Origin: RGUW01 sp049421025
GTDB taxonomy: Bacteria; Cyanobacteriota; Cyanobacteriia; PCC-6307; Cyanobiaceae
DNA length: 22,836 nucleotides
Reading direction: 5' to 3'
Assembly (NCBI GenBank): GCA_049421025.1
Contig: JBMSMG010000024.1
Location: 1-22,836, forward strand
The notes under the pieces were generated by a model, which saw nothing but the letters and a program-made list of their open reading frames with translations, ran no database searches and was not told where the DNA came from. Of the stretch, positions 1 through 8,289 are shown in pieces. Within the stretch, counting starts at the first letter, position 1, and each line of letters begins with the position of its first letter. A program made the translations under genes and the position numbers.

Positions 1-2395
1 CTTTGCGCCGGGCGGGCCGGCTGGAGATCTGCAGCTTGCTGATCTCCTCGATCGGTGTGACCTGCTGGAAGAAGGCCACCAGCTCGGGGTTGTCGTGCAC
101 CAGGGTGCGGTAGTGGCTGCGTGAGCGTGCAGCCAGCCGCGCCATCAGGGCATTCCAGCTGGGTGTGTCATCCACGGGGGTGGAGACCAGGCTGTTCTGC
201 AAAACAGCGGTGGTGACGGTCTCGAGGTTGTAGAGCGCCAGCTCAGGCAGCGCGTATTTGGAGGCCAGGACTTCGCCTTGCTCGGTGATCTTGATGCGCC
301 CGCACAGGGTGCCGCTGGGCTGGGCCAGGATCGCCTGATAAGCCGGCCCGCCGCCACGGCCCACCGAGCCGCCACGGCCATGGAAGATCCGCAGGGCGAC
401 GCGTTGCTGATTGGCCAACTGCTGCAGCGCGATCTGGGCTTTGTGGATCTCCCAGTTGCTTGAGAGAAAGCCGGAATCTTTGTTGCTGTCGGAGTAGCCC
501 AGCATCACCTCCTGCAGCGGTAGGCCGGCTTCGCTGCCGTTCTCGAGCAGGCGGCGGTAGAAGGGCTCAGTGAGCAGACGCTCCATGACCGCGGGTGCGC
601 CCTGAAGGTCTTCGACGGTTTCAAACAGGGGCACCACCAGCAGCGAAGCTCGTTGGGTCTGGGGGTCCACCAGGCCGGCTTCTTTGGCGAGCAGCAGCAC
701 CTCCAGCAGGTCGGAGACCGTGTGACTCATGGAGATCACATAGGTGCGGCAGATGCGCTCGCCAAACTCTTGCTGCAGGCGCTTGAGCATGCGGAAGACC
801 GCAAAGGTCTCGGCGCTTGCTTCACTCCAACGGGCCGAGCTGGGCAGCAGCGGCCGGCGGGTCTGCAGCTCGCTCAGTAGCCACGCGATCCGCTGCTCCT
901 CGTCCATGTCGGCGTAGGGCACCGGCAGCTGCAGGTAGCGGCTCAGCTCGTCGATGGCATCGCTGTGACGGGTGCTCTCCTGGCGGATGTCGAGGCTCGC
1001 CAGGCAGAACGCAAAGATGTGGACCTGCGCGATCAGGGTTTGCAGCGGCTCGCAGCTCAGGCCTGTTGCCACCAGGCTTTCGGCGATCAGCTCAAGGCTT
1101 GCCCTGAACTCATCGGCCGATGAGAAATGCAGCTCCGGTGTGGCTGAAACCGGATCAAACGGGTTGACCGCTCCCATCTGCCCGTCGCAAGGCGATTCCC
1201 AGCCCGCTTCGGCCAGCTGCTGATTGCGCTGGTGGGTGAGCTGCAGCCGCTTGAGGGTGTAGCTCAGCTTGAGGCGGTAGGGCTCGAGCCTGTAGCGGGC
1301 CGCACGCTCTTCGTAGATCTCGGGGAAGCGCAGCCGGTCCATTTCCAGCGATTCGAGCAGCGCCGGGCTGACCTGGCTCCATTGCATCGAGATGCTGAGC
1401 TGGTCGCGCAGCTCGCTTACCGATTTGATGTAGCGCTCCAGCATGAGTTGGCGCTGGTAGCAAGCCGTGCGCCAGGTGATCTCCGGGGTGACCGAGGGGT
1501 TGCCGTCGCGATCGGAACCCACCCACGAGCCAAAGGTGCAGAAGGCATCGCGCGGCGGCTCGACATCGGGATAGCTGCTCGCCAGGGCTGCGCGCAGCCG
1601 CTGTCTGAGCTGGGGCATGGCGTCAAAGAGCACCTGCTGGAAGTAGTGCAGGGCGTAATCGACCTCATCGAGCACGGTGGGCTTGAACTGGTGCAGCTCA
1701 TCGGTGCGCCACCAGAGACGGATCTCCTCTTCCAGCTGGCGTCTGATCACCAGGGTGTCGTCAAAGGTCAGCCCCTCGGCCTGCTCGAGCCGTTGAATCA
1801 GATGGGCTACCCGCCGTTGCTTGTGGCGCACCGTGTGGCGCACGATTTCGGTGGGGTGGGCCGTGAACACGAGCCGCAGGTCCAAATCGTGCAGCAGCTG
1901 CTCGAGTTGGGCTGGGGGCACGTTCAGGCTGCGCAGCCGCTCAAATAGCTGACGAAACGTCGCCGGCTCGACCTGGCTTGCCAGGGGCGGCTGAAAGGGA
2001 TCAACCGGTTGTGGCTCCTCCTGGCCGCGCAGGCTGTCGAGGTAGCTGTCCTCCTCGATGTGCTGCTCGAGGATGTTGACCAGCTGGAAATACAGCGAAA
2101 ACGCTCGTGCAGCAGCGATGGCTTCGGCCAGATCCATTTCGCGGATCAGCGCCACGATCGCTGTGCTCGCATCGGCAGGGCTCGATTCAGGTTCGCCCAG
2201 TTGTTTGAGCCGTAGCAGGCGTTCGGCCTGCTCTGGCGGACACTCGCTGCGCAGAACGGCTTGCCACAGCTCCTCGACAAGCTCGAGCCGCTCGCCCAGC
2301 AGCCGGCGCACCCGCGGCGCGCTGGTCATGGCAAGCGGGTCAGAAGGCCGCATCGTCGTGGAGGTGATAGCGATGGTGGAAGCGGATTGGTTCAT
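1..2395 (-). CDS. ppc: Phosphoenolpyruvate carboxylase, C-terminus cut by window edge
   Basis: Carboxylates phosphoenolpyruvate with bicarbonate to oxaloacetate, the main anaplerotic reaction feeding the incomplete TCA cycle of cyanobacteria; cytosolic. I translated the minus-strand frame from ATG 2395; it stays open to base 1, giving about 798 residues of a family that is usually about 1,000. Visible hallmarks are VFTAHPTE with the catalytic His near residue 180, GYSDSNKDSGF, and the glycine-rich FHGRGGSVGRGGGP loop. The read ends at the conserved SRPARR segment, so roughly the last 200 residues lie outside. The ATG starts 2 nt after the gshA stop, which argues for co-transcription and translational coupling. 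A second in-frame ATG about 22 codons in, just before the recognisable PEPC N-terminus, is an alternative start. Identification is firm; the start is moderately sure. Confidence 0.96.
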   Translation of the reverse strand, partial: MNQSASTIAITSTTMRPSDPLAMTSAPRVRRLLGERLELVEELWQAVLRSECPPEQAERLLRLKQLGEPESSPADASTAIVALIREMDLAEAIAAARAFSLYFQLVNILEQHIEEDSYLDSLRGQEEPQPVDPFQPPLASQVEPATFRQLFERLRSLNVPPAQLEQLLHDLDLRLVFTAHPTEIVRHTVRHKQRRVAHLIQRLEQAEGLTFDDTLVIRRQLEEEIRLWWRTDELHQFKPTVLDEVDYALHYFQQVLFDAMPQLRQRLRAALASSYPDVEPPRDAFCTFGSWVGSDRDGNPSVTPEITWRTACYQRQLMLERYIKSVSELRDQLSISMQWSQVSPALLESLEMDRLRFPEIYEERAARYRLEPYRLKLSYTLKRLQLTHQRNQQLAEAGWESPCDGQMGAVNPFDPVSATPELHFSSADEFRASLELIAESLVATGLSCEPLQTLIAQVHIFAFCLASLDIRQESTRHSDAIDELSRYLQLPVPYADMDEEQRIAWLLSELQTRRPLLPSSARWSEASAETFAVFRMLKRLQQEFGERICRTYVISMSHTVSDLLEVLLLAKEAGLVDPQTQRASLLVVPLFETVEDLQGAPAVMERLLTEPFYRRLLENGSEAGLPLQEVMLGYSDSNKDSGFLSSNWEIHKAQIALQQLANQQRVALRIFHGRGGSVGRGGGPAYQAILAQPSGTLCGRIKITEQGEVLASKYALPELALYNLETVTTAVLQNSLVSTPVDDTPSWNALMARLAARSRSHYRTLVHDNPELVAFFQQVTPIEEISKLQISSRPARRK

Positions 2396-2397
2396 GA

Positions 2398-3519
2398 TCA
2401 TCCCAAAGCTTCCTCCCGCGCTGCCAACGCTGCGGCATCGCTGGCCACAATCGCGGCAATCGATTCGCCGCTCTGGTGCCTGGCCAGCCAACGCATGGCC
2501 TGGTTGCCCTGCTCGAGGATCGTCTGCACCGGCTGCAGCACAGCGGCGAGGTTGAATTCGGCAGCCACAGGGGCCATCTCCTCGAGCAGCTGTTGCAGCC
2601 AGTCTTGGCAGCTCATCGGCTCGCCGGTGCGCCAGTTGTGCAGTGTCGCCTTCAGGCTGCTGGCGGCCGCGGCGCGGTCGTTGGCGTCGGCCAGCTCGGC
2701 CAGTTGCGTGGGGCTCAGGCGGCTCGCCTGCAGGGGGTCGTGCAGGTTTCCCTGCCGCAGCAGCTGGTGCAGGCGGAGCTCGGCAAAGGCGGTCACCGCC
2801 AGCAGGTCGGCCGGATCAGCGATCAAATCACAGATGCGCAACTCCACGCGATTGAGATCGTGGGGGCGGTTGTCGCCGTTGGGCCGCACCGACGTCCACA
2901 AATGGCGCACGTTTTGCATGGCGCCGGCAGCGAGCTGCTGCTCCATCCACGCGATGTAGTGCTGATGGCTCAGGAACAGCGGCACTGCTGCCGGGGTCAG
3001 AGGAAACTGCAGCCAGCGCTGCGAGTGGGCGCCAGTGGCGTGGTTGTCCAGAAACGGTGAGCTGGCCGAGAGAGCCAGCAGCAACGCACCCTCACAACGC
3101 AGCAGCCGCAGGGCGGCAAACAGCTGCTCCATGTCGGTGAGCCCCAGGTTGATGTGCACGCTGGCGGTGACCACACGCGTGCCGTAGGTGCTCTCGATGT
3201 GCCCGTGGTACGGATTGCTCGGGTCCGAGCGCTCAAAGCGGCTGCTGTCGCCTGTGCTCAAGGTGCTGCCTGGCAGCAGCGTCAGGCCTCGAGGCGCCAG
3301 CCAGCTGCGCAGCCGCCGCCTGGGCTCCAGCAACAGCTGCAGCTGGGTCGCGTAGCTGGCCTCGGGTGCGGTCACGTACTCGAGATTGCGGTGGTCCGGC
3401 TCGGTGACAAACCCATCGAGTTCGCGAGCCACCTCGGCAGCGCAGCCCACCACCGTTGCGTCGGGGCGGCCGGTGTACATCTCGACCTCAAACCCCTTGA
3501 GCAGCAAGGGTGTGCTCAT
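2398..3519 (-). CDS. gshA: Glutamate-cysteine ligase, cyanobacterial type
   Basis: First step of glutathione synthesis: ATP-dependent joining of glutamate to cysteine through the gamma-carboxyl group. The 373-residue protein matches what I know of the cyanobacterial GshA subfamily. It starts MSTPLLLKGFEVEMYTGRPD and carries EPDHRNLEYVTAP, a PGSTLSTGD stretch, an HGHIESTYGTRVVTASVHIN core near residues 105-125, and NRVELRICDLI near 235. The ATG at 3519 overlaps the trpE stop in an ATGA tetramer, and ppc begins 2 nt after the gshA stop. It therefore sits mid-operon between an amino-acid biosynthesis gene and an anaplerotic gene. No truncation or frameshift is visible. Assignment rests on recalled family sequence, not a search. 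Confidence 0.93.
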   Translation of the reverse strand: MSTPLLLKGFEVEMYTGRPDATVVGCAAEVARELDGFVTEPDHRNLEYVTAPEASYATQLQLLLEPRRRLRSWLAPRGLTLLPGSTLSTGDSSRFERSDPSNPYHGHIESTYGTRVVTASVHINLGLTDMEQLFAALRLLRCEGALLLALSASSPFLDNHATGAHSQRWLQFPLTPAAVPLFLSHQHYIAWMEQQLAAGAMQNVRHLWTSVRPNGDNRPHDLNRVELRICDLIADPADLLAVTAFAELRLHQLLRQGNLHDPLQASRLSPTQLAELADANDRAAAASSLKATLHNWRTGEPMSCQDWLQQLLEEMAPVAAEFNLAAVLQPVQTILEQGNQAMRWLARHQSGESIAAIVASDAAALAAREEALG

Positions 3520-5069
3520 TGCAGACAGGCCAGTGCCTTGAGCATGCCTCTGGCCTTGTTGAGGGTCTCTTGGTATTCGAGCTCAGGTTTGGAGTCGGCG
3601 ACTACTCCAGCGCCGGCCTGCACCTGCACCCGCCAGCTACCGCTGCCATCGGGCAGCACCACCATGGTGCGAATGGTGATGGCGGTGTTGAGCGCGCCGC
3701 CAAGGTCAATGGACCCATAGACACCCGAGTAGGGGCCGCGGGCATCGGGCTCGAGCGCATGAATCAGCTGCATGGCTCTGATTTTGGGCGCCCCGCTGAC
3801 GGTGCCGGCGGGGAAGGCCGCCATCAACAGGTCCCACACCGACTGGCCCTCGGCCAGTTGCCCCTGCACCTGGCTGACGATGTGCATCACGTGCGAGTAG
3901 CGCTCGATCACCATCAGATCACTCACGTGCACACTGCCGGCACGGCAGACCCGGCCCAGGTCATTGCGGCCCAGATCCACCAACATCACGTGCTCGGCTC
4001 GCTCCTTGGGATCGGCCAACAGCTCGGCTTCAAGCGCTTGGTCTTCGGCGTCGTTGCTGCCGCGGTGGCGGGTGCCGGCAATGGGCCGCAACGAGGCGTT
4101 GACCCCACCGCCTGGGTTGGGTTCGGCCTTGACCATGACTTCAGGACTGGAGCCGATCAGGTACCAGCCGCCAAAGTTGAAGAACGCCATGTAAGGCGAG
4201 GGGTTCACCATCCGCAGACTGCGGTAGAGCTCAAAGGGATCCCTGGTGATGCGGGTCTCGAGCCTTTGGCTGAGCACCAGCTGGAACACATCTCCAGCGG
4301 CGATGTGCTCGCGGCCGGTGCGCACAGCGGCCTCAAAGTCGCTCTGGCTGAAGTTGCTTTGAATCTGCAGTTTGCGATCGACATCGCCTGGCCCAGCGTC
4401 ATGCCAGCTCAGTGGGCTGACCCCAGCGGGCAGGGGTTCATGCATGCGCGCCTCGAGGGCATCGATGCGGGCTTGGGCATCGCTGTAGGCGGCTTCTGGG
4501 TCTTGACCGGCGCTCAGATCGGCGTAGGCCACTGCCGTGATCTGGCGCTTGATCTGGTCGAACACCAGCAGGGTGTCGGCGAGCATCCAGCAGCCATCCG
4601 GAGGGGCATCGGCGGCGCTGGGATGCACGGGCACGCTGGGCTCAATCCAGCGGATCAGTTCGTAGCCCCAAAAGCCAAACAGATGGCCCACGGGCGGCAA
4701 CGCTTCAACACTGCCGCTGCGTAGGGGAGCCAGGCATTGCTGCTGCAGCACAAACGGATTGCCGCTGAGCTGCTCGAGCCGGCCATCGCGCCAGCGGCGC
4801 TCGCTGCGATCACCGCGGCTGGTGAGGATCCACAGCGGGTCGCTGACCACAAAGCTCCAGCGGCCCAGTTGTTCGCCGCCTTCGACCGATTCGAGCAACA
4901 CACCATGGGAGCTGGCCGCACCCACCTTGAGCCAGGTGCTCAGTGGCGTTTCCAGATCGGCGGGCCAGCGGCGGCTCAGCGGAATGAAATTGCAGCCGGC
5001 AGCAAGCTGCTGGCAGAACAGGGCGTCGCCTGCAGCGGAGCGTTGCGAAGCGCGGGCAGAGCTGGGCAT
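3516..5069 (-). CDS. trpE: Anthranilate synthase component I
   Basis: Makes anthranilate from chorismate with ammonia supplied by the TrpG glutaminase, committing carbon to tryptophan. The 517-residue protein has the chorismate-binding signatures GRNDLGRV and FPAGTVSGAPK, then a GPYSGVYG segment near the C-terminus. Near residues 58-61 is LLES, which in this family belongs to the tryptophan feedback site. I chose ATG 5069 over the upstream in-frame TTG at 5087, because that TTG lies inside the U-tract of the psaD terminator. No Shine-Dalgarno is evident. The 3' end overlaps gshA in ATGA. No trpG lies in the window. Functional call is firm; the start is likely but not proven. Confidence 0.95.
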   Translation of the reverse strand: MPSSARASQRSAAGDALFCQQLAAGCNFIPLSRRWPADLETPLSTWLKVGAASSHGVLLESVEGGEQLGRWSFVVSDPLWILTSRGDRSERRWRDGRLEQLSGNPFVLQQQCLAPLRSGSVEALPPVGHLFGFWGYELIRWIEPSVPVHPSAADAPPDGCWMLADTLLVFDQIKRQITAVAYADLSAGQDPEAAYSDAQARIDALEARMHEPLPAGVSPLSWHDAGPGDVDRKLQIQSNFSQSDFEAAVRTGREHIAAGDVFQLVLSQRLETRITRDPFELYRSLRMVNPSPYMAFFNFGGWYLIGSSPEVMVKAEPNPGGGVNASLRPIAGTRHRGSNDAEDQALEAELLADPKERAEHVMLVDLGRNDLGRVCRAGSVHVSDLMVIERYSHVMHIVSQVQGQLAEGQSVWDLLMAAFPAGTVSGAPKIRAMQLIHALEPDARGPYSGVYGSIDLGGALNTAITIRTMVVLPDGSGSWRVQVQAGAGVVADSKPELEYQETLNKARGMLKALACLQ

Positions 5070-5085
5070 GGCGCGTCCGATCGGC

Positions 5086-5110
5086 AAAAAAAACGGGGCC
5101 TCCGGCCCCG
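5086..5110 (-). terminator. Intrinsic terminator of psaD
   Basis: On the minus strand a 7-bp stem, CGGGGCC with GGCCCCG and loop GGA, is followed directly by eight T residues. It lies 26 nt after the psaD stop. Its U-tract ends 16 nt before the trpE ATG, so it separates psaD expression from trpE-gshA-ppc. Confidence 0.93.
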
Positions 5111-5136
5111 CCTTTCTAAGGGTTGGCCTGAACGCT

Positions 5137-5568
5137 TCAGGCGTCGAAGGTGTTCTTGCCTGTGAACTTGATCGCCGAAGGGTTCACGTTTTGGCCGATG
5201 CGGCGGGGGTTGTGACCCACCATGGCGCGCCCTTCGTTCACCTTTTCGGGGAACACACCATCTTTGGGATGCAGGAACTCGGTGTCGCCACCGGGGTAGA
5301 TCCGGTAGATCTTGTAGTCCTCGATGCGTGGCTTGAGTTTGGTCCGCAACTGAGTGCCCAGGGCCAGGCACTGCTCTTTGCGGGCGAAATACATCAGGTT
5401 TTCGCCTTCATGCATTTCAGCGGCGCCGCCGGTGGGCAGTTCAAACGCCTGGGTTTTGGTGCTGGTCCAGGTGATGGCGTATTTCTCTTCGGTCTCAGCG
5501 GCATTGAGAAGGCCACCGGTGCTGCCGATGTACTTCGGGAGTTGACCTTTCAGCTGGGTTGCGCTCAT
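5137..5568 (-). CDS. psaD: Photosystem I reaction centre subunit II
   Basis: Stromal/cytoplasmic extrinsic subunit of photosystem I that forms the ferredoxin docking site and stabilises PsaC. The 143-residue product starts MSATQLKGQLPKYIGSTGG and keeps the family landmarks ENLMYFARKEQCLALGTQL, the basic segment KLKPRIEDYKIYRIYPGGD, FLHPKDGVFPEKVN and the C-terminal RRIGQNVNPS. Length is normal. The ORF extends 29 codons upstream, but the extension is unlike PsaD, so ATG 5568 is chosen. An intrinsic terminator follows. The 93-nt spacer to the kinase stop should hold its promoter, though I could not identify clear -35/-10 boxes. Confidence 0.98.
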   Translation of the reverse strand: MSATQLKGQLPKYIGSTGGLLNAAETEEKYAITWTSTKTQAFELPTGGAAEMHEGENLMYFARKEQCLALGTQLRTKLKPRIEDYKIYRIYPGGDTEFLHPKDGVFPEKVNEGRAMVGHNPRRIGQNVNPSAIKFTGKNTFDA

Positions 5569-5661
5569 GGCGATGCCGCGAGGGATCGGCAGACATTCGA
5601 TCGGAAGGTAGCACCGTGTTTTTGGCGCTTCGCGCTGTGGCGGCGCACTCTTCACACCCCG

Positions 5662-7011
5662 TCAACAAACCGGGAAGAACACCGTCAGCCCGCTGCCGCT
5701 GCGTTCAGTCAGGCGCCCACCTAGCTGTTCAAACAGCTGTTGGGTGGCCTGACGGCTCAGCTGCAAACTGCCTGTTGTGGGGTTCCAGCTCAGCACTGGT
5801 CCCACCTGCTCCTGCTGGTGGCTGCCTTCGCCACTGCGGTCACAGTGCAGCTGAAGCTTCAGGCGGCTGCCGGCGGCCTGCAGGTTGAGCTGCACGGTGC
5901 TGCCACCGGGCAGGCTGCGGCTGAAGCGATCGATCAAGCCGCCGAGCATCGTTTCGAGGCGAGCCGGATCGCTCAGCACCAGCGGCAGGTCCGCGGCCAA
6001 GTTGAGCTCAAACAGCAGGCCGCGGCGGCTCAGTTGTCGCTGCCAGAGCGCCTCCATCTGGCGCAGCAGGGCGGCCAGGTCAGTGCGGGCCAGGCTTTGG
6101 CCTTCGCCGCGGCCGTCAGCTGAGCTTTGGCGCTGCAGCTCGGCAGCCAGAAAGATCAGGCCAAAGCGGTCGATTTGTTCGCTGCACTCGCCGTCGATCT
6201 GCTCGAGCCGCTGGCGCACCAACGCGCTCAGGTCGCTGCGCTTGAGCAGCGAGCGAATCAGGGTGCGAATGGTCGCAAGCGGCGTGCGCACCTCATGGGT
6301 GATCGCCTCGAGCAGGGCAAGCTCGCCGCTTCGATCGGGCGGTTCGGGCGTTTCGGCTGTCTCCTTCAGCAGCAGTGGCTGCAGGGTGACACTGGGCGCC
6401 ATGGCCGCCAGGCGGGCTGCAAGTTTGCTCCAGAACTGCAGCCCGGCGGCCTCATCGCTGTGCAGCGGCCCCAGGTCCTGCAGCTGCTGACGCAACGCAG
6501 CAGCGGCGTCGCGATCGGTTTGCTCCAGGCGCTCGTGGATCAGGCTCAGAACCTCCGACAGCAGGGCCGGCTCAAAGCGCAGCAGCAGCCGCCGTGAGCC
6601 GGGGGGGCCATCGACGGCCATCGCCAGCTGCAGCGTTGGGGTGAGTACCAGCAGCAGCGGGTCGGTGCCGTCGTCATCGCGCAGTGGCAGGCGAGTGAAC
6701 TGGCCGAGCTGTTTGGCGCTTGCTTGGCCGCTGTCACCACCGCTTGGCAGCAGTGCCGGTGGAGCATTGAGCAGCAGATCGAGTTCCGCCGGAGCCCAGA
6801 TCCATCCCTTGAGCTGCAGCAGCACCTGGGGATCAAACAGAGCCGGCAATGGAGCCGCCAGCCATACCCCGCTGAGCTCAGAACGGTTCAGCAGAAAGTC
6901 GTCTTGCAGGGTGGCAAGCGCCGCCCACCACTGGCGCCTGACGGTGTCGTCATCGCCCTGGCCGGCCGCCACGCCCTGCCCCAGCAGCTCTCGCACGCGC
7001 TGCAGGCTCAT
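5662..7011 (-). CDS. Histidine-kinase-like protein with degenerate ATPase domain
   Basis: A 449-residue soluble-looking protein with no transmembrane segment that I can see. Residues about 230-260 form a DHp/H-box, LEAITHEVRTPLATIRT, with phospho-acceptor candidate His239. The first 210 residues are an unrecognised input region. The C-terminal third is placed like a HATPase_c domain but is eroded. The expected N-box asparagines are absent (GGLIDRFSRS near 357-366), the DxGxG box is replaced by DRSGEG near 391-396, and the GLGL box reads TTGSLQLS near 412-419. It may be an inactive, highly divergent or scaffold kinase. Its ATG overlaps the rodA stop in ATGA, so it is probably co-expressed with the elongation machinery gene. 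No response regulator is nearby. The family call is good; kinase activity is doubtful. Confidence 0.8.
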   Translation of the reverse strand: MSLQRVRELLGQGVAAGQGDDDTVRRQWWAALATLQDDFLLNRSELSGVWLAAPLPALFDPQVLLQLKGWIWAPAELDLLLNAPPALLPSGGDSGQASAKQLGQFTRLPLRDDDGTDPLLLVLTPTLQLAMAVDGPPGSRRLLLRFEPALLSEVLSLIHERLEQTDRDAAAALRQQLQDLGPLHSDEAAGLQFWSKLAARLAAMAPSVTLQPLLLKETAETPEPPDRSGELALLEAITHEVRTPLATIRTLIRSLLKRSDLSALVRQRLEQIDGECSEQIDRFGLIFLAAELQRQSSADGRGEGQSLARTDLAALLRQMEALWQRQLSRRGLLFELNLAADLPLVLSDPARLETMLGGLIDRFSRSLPGGSTVQLNLQAAGSRLKLQLHCDRSGEGSHQQEQVGPVLSWNPTTGSLQLSRQATQQLFEQLGGRLTERSGSGLTVFFPVC

Positions 7012-8285
7012 CGCTTGGCGTTGCTCTTGCGGCCGCGCCTTGCCACCGAGGAGACCAACCCCAAAGCGATGAAGTTCACCAGCATGGCCGAGCGTCCGTA
7101 GCTCAGAAATGGCAAGGGGATGCCGGTGATCGGTCCAAGCCCGATGGTCATGTTGATGTTCACCACCACTTGGAACATCAACATTGCGCCGATGCCCACC
7201 ACCACCAAAGCCTCAAAGTCAGTGGTGGCCCGGTCGGCAATCACAAGCAAGCGCCACATCAGCACCGCAAAACCGATCACCACCAAAGCTGAACCGACAA
7301 AGCCGGTTTCCTCGCCCAGGGCGCTGAAGATGAAATCGGTGTGCTGCTCTGGGATGAAGCGCAGTTTGGTGAGGGAGCCCTGCATCAGCCCCAGGCCGAA
7401 CCATTGGCCTGAGCCGATGCCCACCGTGCTCTGCAGCAGGTGATACCCGCCTCCCAGCGGATCCTGGGAGGGATCTAGAAACATGGTCAGCCGGGCCCGC
7501 TGGTGGGGTTGCAGCACATTGCTCCACAGCCACGGGGTCCCTACGGCAAAGGCGCCTTCAATAGCCATCACCACGGCCGGCGCCAGGCGTTTCCAGGGCA
7601 GGCTCTTGAAGGTCAGCCAACCCATCAGTGGGATCCAGACCAGCAGGCCCCAGGCCCACACCCCCGCAACAATCGCACTGATCAAGGGTGAGAGCAGCAG
7701 CAGCACCCAGGCAGCTGGCATGCCCGACCAAAAGGCCATCACCAGCAGCACCGCCGCAAACACCAGCGAGGTGCCTAGATCGGGCTGCACAAACACCAGC
7801 AGCCAGGGCACAGCGATCATCGCCGTCGGTCTGATCAGATCGACAGGACGCTCGATGGGGAACTTCGAGAGCACCCCTGCCAGCAGCAGGATCGCCGCCA
7901 CCTTGGCGAACTCGGAGGGCTGCACGTGGAAGCCACCGATGTTGATCCAGCTCTGCGCCCCCAGGGCGCTCACCCCAACAACACGGACCGCGATCAGGCT
8001 GGCGACGGTGGCCCCGTAAATCGGCCATTGCAGGTGGCGCAGGCGCTCCAGTGGCACGCGGCCCAGCAACAGGGCGATGCCCAGTCCAACGGCCGCTGTG
8101 ACCCAGTGCTGGTACCAGTCGGCGTAGTCGGCTTCGCGCTGGGTGCTGGCAATCAGGATGCCGGCCACCGCAATCATGGCCAGGGGTATTCCCCACAGCA
8201 CTCGGTCGACCCCCGGGAGCCAGCGCCGCTTGCTGGCTCCTGGCCCCGCAAACATGCGGTTGCGGCGGCTCAGCAGGCTCAGCAT
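7008..8285 (-). CDS. rodA: Rod-shape SEDS peptidoglycan polymerase RodA
   Basis: SEDS-family glycosyltransferase that polymerises lipid II during cell elongation together with a class B PBP; integral membrane protein. The 425 residues form about ten hydrophobic segments. SEDS landmarks are WINIGGFHVQPSEFAKV, FVQPDLGTSLVF, FLDPSQDPLGGGYHLLQS, IPEQHTDFIFSALGEETGF and GPITGIPLPFLSYGRSAM. The long form of the QPDLGTS and PEQHTDF motifs favours RodA over FtsW. It starts 4 nt after the mrp stop and overlaps the downstream kinase by ATGA, placing all three in one minus-strand transcription unit. No partner PBP2 or mreBCD is present in the window. Confidence 0.94.
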   Translation of the reverse strand: MLSLLSRRNRMFAGPGASKRRWLPGVDRVLWGIPLAMIAVAGILIASTQREADYADWYQHWVTAAVGLGIALLLGRVPLERLRHLQWPIYGATVASLIAVRVVGVSALGAQSWINIGGFHVQPSEFAKVAAILLLAGVLSKFPIERPVDLIRPTAMIAVPWLLVFVQPDLGTSLVFAAVLLVMAFWSGMPAAWVLLLLSPLISAIVAGVWAWGLLVWIPLMGWLTFKSLPWKRLAPAVVMAIEGAFAVGTPWLWSNVLQPHQRARLTMFLDPSQDPLGGGYHLLQSTVGIGSGQWFGLGLMQGSLTKLRFIPEQHTDFIFSALGEETGFVGSALVVIGFAVLMWRLLVIADRATTDFEALVVVGIGAMLMFQVVVNINMTIGLGPITGIPLPFLSYGRSAMLVNFIALGLVSSVARRGRKSNAKR

Positions 8286-8289
8286 CGCT

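Noticed and set aside
1232..1948. 238-codon plus-strand ORF
   Set aside because: It lies wholly antisense to ppc, whose frame is intact with clear motifs.
3510..4724. 404-codon plus-strand ORF
   Set aside because: Antisense shadow of trpE; long open antisense frames are expected at this GC content.
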